64,000 bases of DNA from Bryum argenteum (lineage: Eukaryota; Streptophyta; Bryopsida; Bryales; Bryaceae), in NCBI GenBank assembly GCA_037043015.1, contig CM073321.1, positions 2,423,001 to 2,487,000 of the forward strand, given 5' to 3'. Shown piece by piece: positions 11,000 through 21,582 of the stretch (position 1 is the first letter of the stretch; every line of letters begins with the position of its first letter). The notes under the pieces are model-generated. The model searched no databases. It saw only the letters and a list, made by a program, of their open reading frames with translations, and was not told the DNA's origin. Both the position numbers and the translations under genes were made by a program.

Positions 11000-12560
11000 G
11001 AGTAATTGGCGGCTGAGTGGGATTGATGACTGCCAGTGGCCATCGGCCAAAAGCCAATTCGGCGGCTGTGTAAGGCCTTTGATGGCTCCTGTTGGCTAGT
11101 CTAGGCCCTCCGAGGGGGTCGCGTCCTTGGACAGTAATTTCCTCGGTATCCCTGTTATGATTACAGCCAAAATGTCTTTGGTTGTCAACAAAGACCACGC
11201 TGACGTGATTTAAGTAAATAAAGGGCAGACTTGCCCCTTGGATATTTTTGTTTTCTGCGGCATCCTTGGAATCCACGGGGTCTGAGGAGTTTGTGATGTC
11301 ATGCTGCAATTTTTGCCCCTTGGCTTCCGTGGACAGCATATTTTGCAGTTGGCCCAAACTAACAGTTGGCTGTTGGTCTTGGGAGATGGAATGATATTGT
11401 TTTAACTTTGCTATGTTTACTATGGTTGCCTGGTTGTCGTAGTTATCATTGTTGACCAAAAGAACTGTATTATTTGGCAAAACCAGTTGCACTGTGTAAG
11501 GTCCGTGCCAAATTGTCCCTAATTTGGATTTTCTAATCTTTGGATCTCTTGGACACCATAATACCATATCCCCTTTTTGGAATATTCGAGGGGGCTTAGT
11601 GCCTTGGAAATACTTGGCACTAAGTTGTTGTCTCCGTAGAATGTTGACCCTTGCGTCTCCACGGGATCCTTCGAGTCTGTGTAGGTCCTGCATGCGAGCT
11701 GCTAAGACTCGATGGGCTGATAGTCCCGAGGTTGTATGGACTGAAAGGTAGGCACGATGTATTCTGTTGGTAGCAACGGTTGCGCTCCGTAGACTAACTC
11801 GAATGGACTGTACTGGGTGGCTGCTTTGGTGGCCACCCTATAGGCCCATAGCGCTGCAGGAAGACAATCATCCCAGTCACCTTGGTTAGCCAATACGAAT
11901 TTGCGCAACATGGTTAAGATGGTCTTGTTGGTGGACTCTGCTTGTCCATTTCCTTGAGGGTAATAAACTGTACTCGTCCTATGTTTGATGATATGATTGT
12001 CCATGAGATCTTCGATGACAGCGTTGACAAAGTGGGTACCTTGATCTGAAACTATTTCCAAGGGACACCCAAAGCGGGTAATAATGTTTTCGTAAAGGAA
12101 AGTGGCGGTTACCATTGCAGTATTGTTGCGTAATGGTTTGGCTTCTACCCATTTGGTAGTATAATCCGTGGCTACCAAAATATACTTGTATCCTTGCTTT
12201 GTAGCTGGTTTAATTGGACCGACAAAATCAAGTCCCCATCGTTGAAAGGGTCCCAACGGTGGTATCGATTGGAGTGGCACTTTCCCTTGATGCTGAAAAT
12301 TGGTGGTCGCTGTTTGGCATACGTGGCAATTTTTAATGTATGCGAGGACATCCTTATGTAGCGTGGGCCACCAATATTTGGCAGCCAATATTTTCTGAAC
12401 TGTTGTATCTGGTCCTTGATGTCCGCCAGCGGGAGCCTGCGTGGAGACTCTCGAGGATTTGTTGTTGTTCCCCCACGGGCACGCAGAGCCTAATTTCCAA
12501 GTCTGCACCTTTTCTGTATAGTCTTCCGTCAACTACGGTGTATGGTAGCGTGGTTCGCAC
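11000..12560 (-). pseudogene. Integrase of the young gypsy element
   Basis: The order is a zinc finger part (CHVCQTAT near 12320), then the catalytic core with [18 protein letters not shown] and GQAESTNKT carrying the D, D and E residues, then a C-terminal domain with IWHGPYTVQLVLPNNT (GPY/F module). It would insert the cDNA copy into the host chromosome. It is part of a fossil element with few breaks. Confidence 0.88.
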
Positions 12561-15200
12561 AAAGCTGATCTTTTGGGTGCCAGTTAGCTTATTGGGTATA
12601 ATCCCTTGTCTCAAGTAAGCCATGATGTCCTCGTCTCGTAGTCGGCCGGAGTTTCCGCGGTATCCATGGTGGCCTCGATCAAGCGACTTGTATGTACGCT
12701 CATTAAAAGAGTCATCTATGCCTTCTTCGGTGGCATTGGTATCCCGGGAAAGGTAGTCTGCGACGATGTGTCGTCTTCCTGGTACAAAAACCACCTCGAA
12801 ATCATATTCCATGAGGATCATGATCCACCGAGCGACTCTGCGGTGATTAACGGTTGGTTCACTAAGTAAGATAGACTATGATGATCCACCATGAATCAAT
12901 CTGCTTTCCCAACAGTAATGTCGAATTTCTTGACCGCGTAGACCATTGCCGCCGCTTCTCTCTCCGTGGTTGAATAATTTCTTTCGGCTTGATTCAAAGA
13001 ACTTTGCTAGCGTATGCCACCGGTTGGTCGTGTTTACCGTTGACATTTTGTGCCAAAGATTACTCCCACGGCGATCTTGGAGGCATCCGTGTGGACGTGG
13101 AAAGGCTTGGCCTGATTCGGTGCCAATAGTATCGGTGCTCGTGAATATGCTTGTTTTATTTTATCTAACGCTGCCTCAGTCTTTGCCGGGGTCCAATCTC
13201 GGGGTAGGAATACCCGGCATGATTTAAGGCGACTATCGGTGCCGTCAAAAAGTGCTAGCTTTTCGATGTACATTCTGTTGAACCGAGAGATTCCAAGCAA
13301 TCTTTGGACGCCCTTTTGATCTTTCGGTGGAGTCATGTCTAGGATATCTTGGATTTTGGAGGGATCAGGAAGTTTGCCATATTTGCAAACAATATAACCT
13401 AAGATGACTCCTGCGAAGAACTGAAACATGCATTTGTCGGCATTTAGGCTTACCCCGTTTTCTCTGCATGCCTGAAAAATTTGTTTTAATTGGTTAACAT
13501 GGTCTTGCATTCGCCCATACACCGTGCCATCGTCTAGGTAGATGCGGAAGAATTTCTTCAAGTAGGGGCGAAAGATCAATTCCATGACACGTTGAAATGT
13601 CATGGGTGCGTTTTTCGCTCCAAACGGCATCCTTTCGAATTGATATGGACCCCACTCCGTGGAAAACGCGGTCTTGCTTTTGTCTTGCTCTGCCATGGCG
13701 ACTTGATAATAGCCAGAAAAACAATCCAGGAATGAGTACATTTCATGTCTTGCTACTTCGTCAATGATTTCTTCCATGTATGGTAAAGGATAGTGATCCT
13801 TCTTAGTTGCCGCATTAAGTTTACGAAAATCCACACAGATTCGTAATGCGCCATTCTTTTTGGGAATGATGACCATCGGAGACAGCCAGGGTGCCGAGTC
13901 TACCGGGGATATAAACTTGGCAGAGAGCAGCTTGTCGAGCTCTGCTTTGACTCTGACAGCATAGTTTGGATTCATGCGGTACCTGCGTTGTTGTACCGGG
14001 TGAGCATTCGGTATCAGATCTATAGTGTGATCGGCTATAGTCCTCGGTATCCCCTTTAAGTCTTCATGCGTCCAGGCAAAGATATCATGGTATTCTTTGA
14101 AGAGAGCTATTGTTGCTTGTTTGATTTCAGGCGGTGCGTCGGCGTTAATCTTGACATTCTTTGGTTCGTTTTCGGTGCTGAGGTTGACCAACTGTACTTG
14201 CTCTGTGGAGCCATGTGTCCACCCAGTGACTACTTGTTTACTTAAAGCTTCGGCTGCCGGAGTTTTATCAATTATGACTGTTTCGGAAACCTCGGTGGTG
14301 AACCTGGGTGGGATATCGAGGGTATCCTCCTCAGAAACCACGGTGGCCAAGTGAATCTCCGCCAGCGGAATCAGATTGGGGTCGGCGTGGAACACAAGGG
14401 CTTCTTGCTCGTGCGTGAGACCTTTCCCCCAGGCCGTGCCGGCCTGATTCCTGATCTGTTTGACTTTTTCTCGAGTGATGCAGCTGTCCACGGGAATGAT
14501 CATTGTTTTCCCGTATCTTCGAATTCTGATCTGATTTCTGGCCCAGTCATGAATTGCATTCATGTCTCTTAACCAAGGTCGGCCCAAAATCATAGGGAAA
14601 TTGCTGCTGTCTGGCGTGTCGATCACGACGAAGGTTGCCGGTGTAGAGATACCGTGAGTTGTGATGGCCACGGTGGAAAGTATTCCCAATGGGGTCACCG
14701 GAGCATCATTCGCCATTCTCAAAACGAACTGTGCTGTTGTAGGGTGTGGTAGTCCCAACTGTTGTCTTAGGTGATCGCTGATAACGTTGACTCCAGAGCC
14801 TCTATCAACTAATACATTGGCCAGTTGGTGTTGTCCTAATCGGACATGTATGACGGCGGCATCGGTGTCTATGGTTGTCGCATTAATCTCCACGGTTGTC
14901 GTGCGTTTTGTTGGGATAGTGTGCATATTTTGCAGGTATGTCTGCAATTCTGGGCTAATCTTCAACAGATCGGCTAATGTAATGCGCACATCGGTTTTTT
15001 CTAATACTTGTTGCAGTTCTGGGACCACCGCTGTTTCCAGGTCGTTTTGAATTTGAGTTCGCAGTTTGTTCAATCTTTCCCAATGCTGTTCCGCAAAAGG
15101 CTTGCGATGTTCTATGACATGTTTATCGGTTTTATCTAAGGTAGCCTTAGATCTTGTCGTTACCGCGGCTGTACTTATGGTAGCCACGTTGGTGCCGTGG
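12560..15200 (-). pseudogene. Protease-reverse transcriptase-RNase H of the young gypsy element
   Basis: A protease-like motif, LVDRGSGVNVISDHL, lies near 14790. The reverse transcriptase follows (RICVDFRKLNAATKKDHYPL, MPFGAKNAPMTFQRVM, FRIYLDDGTVY with the YLDD box), then RNase H (PFHVHTDASKIAVG, later VVFVPGRRHIVADYLSR). The domain order PR-RT-RH-IN is that of Ty3/gypsy. The protease has R where most have T or S in D(T/S)G. It is mostly open and is treated as a fossil. Confidence 0.88.
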
Positions 15201-16148
15201 ACTTCGATAAGTGTAACTCCCCCCTTCACATTGCGGCGGTAGCCGGTCTTTGTCTTTGCCGGATGTGCCTTGGTGTCCGTGGTAGCACGGGTGTTGGCCC
15301 AGCGTTGTCTTAACACAGGGCATTGGCCTCGTCGGTGGTGCGGGGATCCGCATTCCCAACAGCCATCGTTTCTGTTTGGTTGAAACGCGTCTACATCGAC
15401 TTCCTCCGGGTACATGGATGCTGTCTTTGTTCGCGTGGGCCGAGTATCTTCCATTCTTGCGGGTGTATTGGAAAACCAAAGAACGTCCCCGCATGTAGTT
15501 TGCCGCAAGTAGTGCATGGTGTCGTCTTGTCCCCCGATAGGCACTCTTGGTAGCGGAAGCAATGGTGTCATGTTTTTGTCTATGACGCCAATTTCCCGCT
15601 AATGTCATTGGCGGCCGTGAGTATCTCCCCGCAACGTTTTTACACCGCGAATGATAATGCCTGTTGTATCCACGGTAGCAAGCCTTTTTGAACCATTCAC
15701 ATAGGTAGTCTTCTTCAGCCGTTGACCGAGTTTGTCGGCCGATTGTTTGAATCATCGTAAAACTTGTCGACGTGTTCGTTTCTTTCTTGTTGTATATTGC
15801 CTAAAGCTCGGAGTATTTCCGAGCTTGTTTTTAACTTTCGAACTTCGCAAAAGCTACGCTCCATTTCTTCCCATGTCGGCAACAAATGTTCAAGCCAAAT
15901 CAATGTACCAGTTTGATGTGGTTGCCCTGAAGGGTGGTTCGAAGATGTTCTCGTAGGTCTTGATCTTTGTAACACCGTTGGTTCGAAACTATTACTTTAA
16001 ACCTGCGTATGTGCCAATCAGGATCTCCGGAGTCATCAAAGATTGGGTAAGGTATCTTTGGTAGCTTGATGAGCCGATCCCTTTCCCTTGATGCCATAGA
16101 AGCGGCTATGTTTGGATCAATCGGTGGTAGCTGTGATGGTCCAGCCAT
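15200..16148 (-). pseudogene. gag of the young gypsy element
   Basis: It starts MAGPSQLPPIDPNIAASMAS, has LPKIPYPIFDDSGDPDWHIR typical of plant gypsy gag, and ends with a CCHC knuckle, CWECGSPHHRRGQCP, near 15350. It is broken in places. Confidence 0.8.
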
Positions 16149-16417
16149 GGTAACGATGGGCGGAACAGTCGTTCATGTTCCTACCCCTTGGAGATAGTGT
16201 GAGTTTAATATTTCGATCTTGGCATTGGTGGCGTCGTTTTTTACCACCAAATCTGTCATTTGTTGTTTCATCCATTGGAGAAGTTCTCTCGTGGTATCTT
16301 GGTCTTCTTGGGGTATAACCTCCTCAGGTTCCGCGGTTCTTCTGTTGCTTTTCGTGGAGGCATTGTGTCATGTTTGACGTTTTTGTTTCTTGTTTTGCTG
16401 GATGACTCAACACTCCA

Positions 16418-16436
16418 TCCCCAACATGGTCGCCAA
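16418..16436 (-). other. Primer-binding site of the young gypsy element
   Basis: On the minus strand TGGCGACCATGTTGGGGA follows the end of the 5' LTR after a two-base gap. TGG at this distance is the usual start of a tRNA primer site; I cannot name the tRNA with confidence. Confidence 0.6.
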
Positions 16437-16438
16437 AA

Positions 16439-17240
16439 TGTTAGCCTGGGTAACGAGGATGGAGTGCTTTACGAGCTCATCCGCTGGAGGTAGCAGGTTT
16501 GGGATGGCAGTGGATAACGAGGGAGGCCGAGCTATGCTCGATCTAACAGGGACAGCAGGGAGTAGCCAAAAAGGCCGAGCGTTGACTTCGGCAACATTGG
16601 TTGTGCTGCGGAAGGAGGGGCATTTCAGTCGTCTTCTTCTTTCTTATTTTTACTTTACCCACGAATAGAATCGGTGGGTAGTACTGATCTTGAAGGGAAA
16701 AGAGCGGGGGGTACCGAGGTTTAACCGTGGCAACAACTGAGGTCACCGAAGCCCGTAACCTGGTCCGGCTGTCTACCGGACCTTCCTTGGTAACCTCGGT
16801 GATACTGTAGCGATGAAGGTACCGTGGGTGTAGAACGTCTAAGACAGCAGTTAGGGTTACTGCCGAAGTCTACCAAGCAAGCCTCGGTGTTCGGAGTAAG
16901 CAGGTGAGAGATGAGGAGACACAAGGATGGGAGAGAAAGACTGTGGCTCATGGCCTTTGTATTCAATTGATAACAACGGAGTACATTCAAGCGTTCTGCC
17001 AAGATAAACTGAACATATCCTGCTACGGTGACTACAACGAGTGTCTCTCTCCTATTTTCTACAACCTTTTATACTACGGCTGCCGCGGATATCCCTGAAA
17101 CCGAACGGTGCCCTTATCGACTGCCGAGGCATCTGCAGTTAACTGCTGGTGCCTCCACCGAAAGAGTGTTGCTATCTCCGTTGCCGCTGCTGCTCCCGCT
17201 TTGGCCGCCGAGGTTACCCGATGACGTCAGTCCGGTAACA
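16439..17240 (-). repeat. 5' LTR of the young gypsy element
   Basis: This is the 802-bp right copy, with TGTTA...TAACA ends, nearly identical to 7789-8590. It is the transcription-starting copy for the minus strand. The TGACGTCA site is at 17222-17229. Confidence 0.92.
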
Positions 17241-17245
17241 CCGGG

Positions 17246-17402
17246 AAACAGGGCCACAAGCGGTTTAGGCACGAGAGGAAATGTTCCATGAGCTTATCAA
17301 AACTCTTCATCTCTTGCAACAAGAGATCAAGGAGCTCAAGGGGAAGGCATCAAGCCTTTATTCCCGAATGTTGTGCAAGACTAACTTGCCCTCTTCCTTC
17401 AC
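17246..17402 (+). pseudogene. gag, second part (old chromovirus-type fossil)
   Basis: This 157-bp island of the older element is caught between two younger ones. It reads HELIKTLHLLQQEIKELKGK, a short coiled-coil-like stretch, and ends at the duplication TTCAC next to the LTR at 17403. Confidence 0.6.
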
Positions 17403-19146
17403 TGTGAACCGCCGAAACGGTTCACGCTTAATTGAAACACTATATATAAGCATTAGACCAATATTTTTATGTTCAAAACACCCAATGGAGACATTTAGGC
17501 TAATTCCTTCGGGTTCCGGAATTTCTATGATAATTGGAGGGGTCTTGCTTAAATGGCCCGGTGGTTGTTTGTTCTATCCTAAATTAGTAATATTAACTTG
17601 CGTCTAACTTTCAAGTCATGTTTTTGGGTTATGTTTTATTACTTTATCATTATTCATAAATGCTCACGATTCCTCCTAGTTGATAAACTAGGGAATTAGT
17701 AAACCCTGCGGATTAAATACTGGATGAACAAGTTTCATCCGACTGAACCGGATGAAATTCTACCACATCCAAGTGCACGACTAGGGAGAGGAAGGAAAGT
17801 TTGGGCTGAGAGTTTATTTTTGGAGAAGTTGGTGTGTGGAGAGGTGTGTGTGTATGGAAGGTTTTTTGGGAGATCTAAGATCTAGATCTTGTTTTTGAGG
17901 GCCGTTTTTGAATCTTCTTGCTTGTGGTTTTTGTAGCAATCGGTTTTAGATCTAGTTTGATGTGCATGTTTTGTTGGAAAGGGGTTGTTGGTGAAGGAGA
18001 ACCGTAGGGGTTTGGAAAGAGGATTGTGTGTGTGTTCTTGGGTAGGTAGAAGGGTCAAGGCGAAGGCGTGATGGCCGTTGGAGCGAAGGAGGGTCGGCTG
18101 TAGCAACAGATTCAAAGGCCGACTTTGAAGGGCGACAACTTGAGATCTACGAAGATTGGAGGGACGAGCTTCGGTGATTCGGAAGCGTCTCCAAGCCCTC
18201 TTTTCAGCAATACTAGGCTCGCCCTCAGCGGATCAAGGACAGAGGCGTGGTGGCAGTTGGAGCGAAGGAGGGTCTGCTGTAGCAGCAGATTCAAAGGCCG
18301 ACTTTGAAGGGCAACAACTCAAGATCTACGAAGATTGGAGGGACGAGCTTTGGTGATTCGGAAGCGTCTCTAAGTCCTCTTTCTAGCAATACTAGGCTCG
18401 CCCTCAGCGGATCAAGGACAGAGGCGTGGTGGCAGTTGGAGCGAAGGAGGGTCGGCTGTAGCAGCAGATTCAAAGGCCGACTTTGAAGGGCGACAACTCA
18501 AGATCTACGAAGATTGGAGAGACAAGCCTTGGTGATTTGGAAGCGTCTCCAAACCCTCTTTCCAGCAATACTAGGCTCGTCCTGAGCGGATCAAGGATGG
18601 AGGCGTGGTGGCAGCTGGAGTGAAAGAGGGTCCAAAGGTGGTCGGAGACAACGTGAAGGGAGCCCATCCCTTCTCAATTCCTTGATATTTGTGTTTTTTG
18701 CAATTGGTTTGGTTGTGTGGTCAGACATAGTAGAGATTGTGAACTTTATCCTAAAAAATGGCAATTTCATTGCCCAAAAATTGGTTGTGATGATTTAAAT
18801 TGTGTTGCATGCTCTTGTCTTTGGTGTTGGCCTTGGATTGGAATGGTTGTGCTTCGCTTGCCTTGCTGATTTAGATGATTGAATGCTAGAGTAGACTAAG
18901 AGTAAGGGTAGTGCGGAAGCGCTGCCCAAATTCTATGCTGAATTTACAAATTTAGGTTAAAATTTAGGGAATTTGGGACCAAGCGCGGAAGCGCTGCCCA
19001 ATTTAATTTCGAACTTCAAAGTTTAGGTTGAGAAGATTTGCTAAGATTGCTAGGTTGTCCATTGCTTGGAAGGTCAAATTGTTTGCATTCCTCCCCCACG
19101 GCCCGACTTGTGAGTTAAAACCGGAAGACCGGGATTTAATCTCACA
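17403..19146 (+). repeat. 5' LTR of the Athila/Tat-like element
   Basis: It is 1744 bp long and begins with a hairpin-forming end, GTGAACC...GGTTCAC. It contains three tandem copies of a 179-bp unit around 18060-18610. Confidence 0.9.
18060..18620 (+). repeat. 179-bp tandem repeat in the 5' LTR (three units)
   Basis: A unit with GGCGACAACTCAAGATCTACG and GGCTCGCCCTCAGCGGATCA recurs every 179 bp. Open frames of 60 codons on both strands in each unit are a by-product of the repeat and not genes. Confidence 0.85.
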
Positions 19147-19148
19147 TA

Positions 19149-19170
19149 ATTGGTGCGTTTGCCGGGAGGT
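19149..19170 (+). other. Primer-binding site of the Athila/Tat-like element
   Basis: TTGGTGCGTTTGCCGGGAGG begins within a few bases of the LTR end. It resembles the TGGCGCCGTTGCCGGGGA type (tRNA-Asp) with changes. Confidence 0.6.
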
Positions 19171-21582
19171 TGGATGCGTTTGCTTTTAATTTTGTTGCTT
19201 TCGCTTGTCTCCTTTTTAGGTATTTGAATTGAAGAAAAAAGACCAGCTTTCTATAAATAGTAAGCTGTGATTTCTTGCTCAAATTCAAGTTTGATTGTTT
19301 TGGTGTTTTGCTTAGTGGTTGGTGTGGTTTGGGTCTTTTCCTCATTGGTTGGTGGCCTGGGCTTAATAGTATTTAATGTGATTGAGTAATTAGGTTGAAA
19401 AAGCTTGCTTTGAATTTTTGATTAAGTTTTGGGCTTAGTCCACTTTAGTGAATGCAATTTGCATTGATTTGAATGTGGTAAATAGGCACTTGTGGTTCTA
19501 ACCTCCTTGTCAAGACTTGTGTGGTGTGAAGGAAGAGGACTTGGAGTTGAGGAGTGACACAAGGAAGACTTGTTTGATGAAGGTACACTCCTTGTGAAAG
19601 GAGGAGCAGATTACTATATATAGTAATCTGTAGTTTTGGACCTCAAAGACAAAACAACGGTTTTCTTTAAAATTGAATTCATTTGCCTTATTTCTTGCAT
19701 GCATGTGTTTGGACTATATGCAAGTAACCGTGGGTTGTTTGTGTAGCCAAGACCGGACGAGATTTTTGTGATTTTTTGTTGTTGAATTTTGTGGGGGGTG
19801 GGTAACTTAGTGAGCCGGCTGATCCGGACACGAAGTGGGGTTGTTGGCCATTTGGCCTAACCACTTGTATTGTAAATTGTGGGCGTTTTTGAAACTTTTG
19901 TACCAAGGGAGTTTTTTTGGGGTTGGCTTGTGTTACCGCTCAAATATTGAGCGTCAAGGGGGTCTCCCCCTTGCCTATTGTAGTCTTGGGAGATTGAGGG
20001 CAGATTACTATTTATAGTAATCTGCCATCTCTCACAAGGCGCCCGGTGAGTGTTTTTAACACTTCGTGCCCAACCGTAGTAGGAAGGGACACCGGCCTAG
20101 CCCCCTCGGGGGCGAAAGTGAATTGTTCTCACCATTCGGGTGAGGATTCACTCGTGTTTAGGTTGGCAATTTTCCAACAAAAAATAGAAGTTCACCGTTG
20201 TTGGGTGACTTCTATTCGTGTGTAGTAGCTATTTTTTCCATAGGCTTTTGTATATGGTGAGGTCGGGTTAATCGCCGGCGTGGCCATTTTTATCGTTGGT
20301 AATCGAGACCGTTGGCAGTGATGCCCCAACGGTCTTGAGAGGTTGTGTTTGCAGGTTGAACACACAGGTTGCCCATAATCCCGTCCATCGAGACTTTCGT
20401 GGTCCAACCTTTGTTTCCACTTAATCATTTGTTAAATCATTTGTAAACCTCTCGTGGGTCCGGATGCCCAATTGGGAAATTGGGACGTGGGTCGGGTGAA
20501 GCCGCCCATCCAAGAAGCGGCATGGGGTTCTTGGGTGGTTACCACCCCCAAGACGTGCACCATTACGGTAAGGGGCGGAGGGCCATTTGTGTTCACTTGG
20601 GTTTAAATAACTTGTGTTAAACATTAATTCACCAAGCCTAATTGAGGGTTTTTTTTATGCTGTCTGGTTTTTTCATTGGTCATTTTAGGGTCCCTAGAGG
20701 TTCCGATTGCTTGATTTAGGTTGGTATCTAGCTTAATAACTTCCTGATGTTTTTAGGCTTCGTAATTTATACCGGTTAATCAAAGGGCAAAGGAATTTAG
20801 AGTCTTGGTAAAATGTCTAACCGGTAAAAGTACTTGTGACCTTGTATGGTAAAACCACATTGATCCGGGACCAATACTTCTTGCCCATGGGGGAAGTATG
20901 AGTGGGGGGATATGATAGTGCTGAGGCGTACTCGATATTATGAGCACAACTCGGTATCCTGATCATTATATCCCTCCGTGCTTATCAACCACTAAGGCAC
21001 CGTGGGCTAAAGGCTCTGCCCTCCCCCACTAAATGCAGTACGTGCACGGTGATTAAGGGGAATTTGGTAAAAGGCCGGGTAGGGGTGCAAGGCTACCGTT
21101 TCCCCCCCTTAGTGTTTGGGTACTCTTGGAGGAGGGTTTCTACGGGCCCCGTTGATGATTGAGGTTTTTACCATGCATATTACTAGTTAAGTTCAGCGTG
21201 TGATTATATTTGCTCAAGCGAGATGGGAGTTCACACTTAGAGTTGTCTTCGCGGCCCATTAGGGGGACCTATCGATTAGCTTAGTCCAACAAGGATCGGG
21301 TTTTCCACCTACTAGTTAGTAGTGTGGATTGTTTTCCCAAGTTTCCCATTTACCTTGGTTGAATTTCCCATTGATGGAGTGACATTGGCATTAATTTCTC
21401 CGGCAGTCAAAATTCAATGACGACCAAAGGAGCAATCGCCAATGGTATCACTCCGATCGGGAAGATCGTACCGTGACTTACTATCACACAGGGGTACCCA
21501 AAGTAGATTTAGTCAATTAGTAAGAGTACAACCCAAGGATTTGGAGGGTGGGACTTCATAGGTAGAAAACTCCTCGGTTCCG
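19171..21582 (+). other. Long non-coding leader of the Athila/Tat-like element
   Basis: About 2.4 kb without a convincing gene lies between the primer site and gag. It holds three 24-base palindromes at 19244-19267, 19607-19630 and 20001-20024, listed separately. Long leaders are common in this clade. Confidence 0.6.
19244..20024 (+). repeat. Three related palindromes in the retroelement leader
   Basis: The palindromes CAGCTT...AAGCTG (19244-19267), CAGATT...AATCTG (19607-19630, perfect) and CAGATT...AATCTG (20001-20024) share the core CTATAWATAG. They lie 363 and 394 bp apart. The first differs in the stem at positions that still pair. In RNA they would form strong hairpins, possibly for packaging or dimerisation; that is inference. 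Confidence 0.7.

Larger units (their letters stand above)
7789..17240 (-). mobile_element. Young Ty3/gypsy element with extra 3' ORF region
   Basis: The element is 9452 bp long and flanked by a perfect CCGGG duplication (7784-7788 and 17241-17245). Two 802-bp LTRs begin TGTTA and end TAACA. I count about five differences between them, roughly 99.4% identity. At commonly used plant rates of 6.5e-9 to 1.3e-8 per site per year, that is about a quarter to half a million years. On the minus strand it carries a primer site, gag, protease-RT-RNase H, integrase, then a 2-kb region with further ORFs, and a polypurine tract. The coding part has a modest number of breaks. It lies in gag of the older element. 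Confidence 0.93.

Noticed and set aside
18112-18486. Repeated 60-codon frames on both strands
   Set aside because: They fall in the 179-bp tandem repeat of an LTR and recur in every unit.
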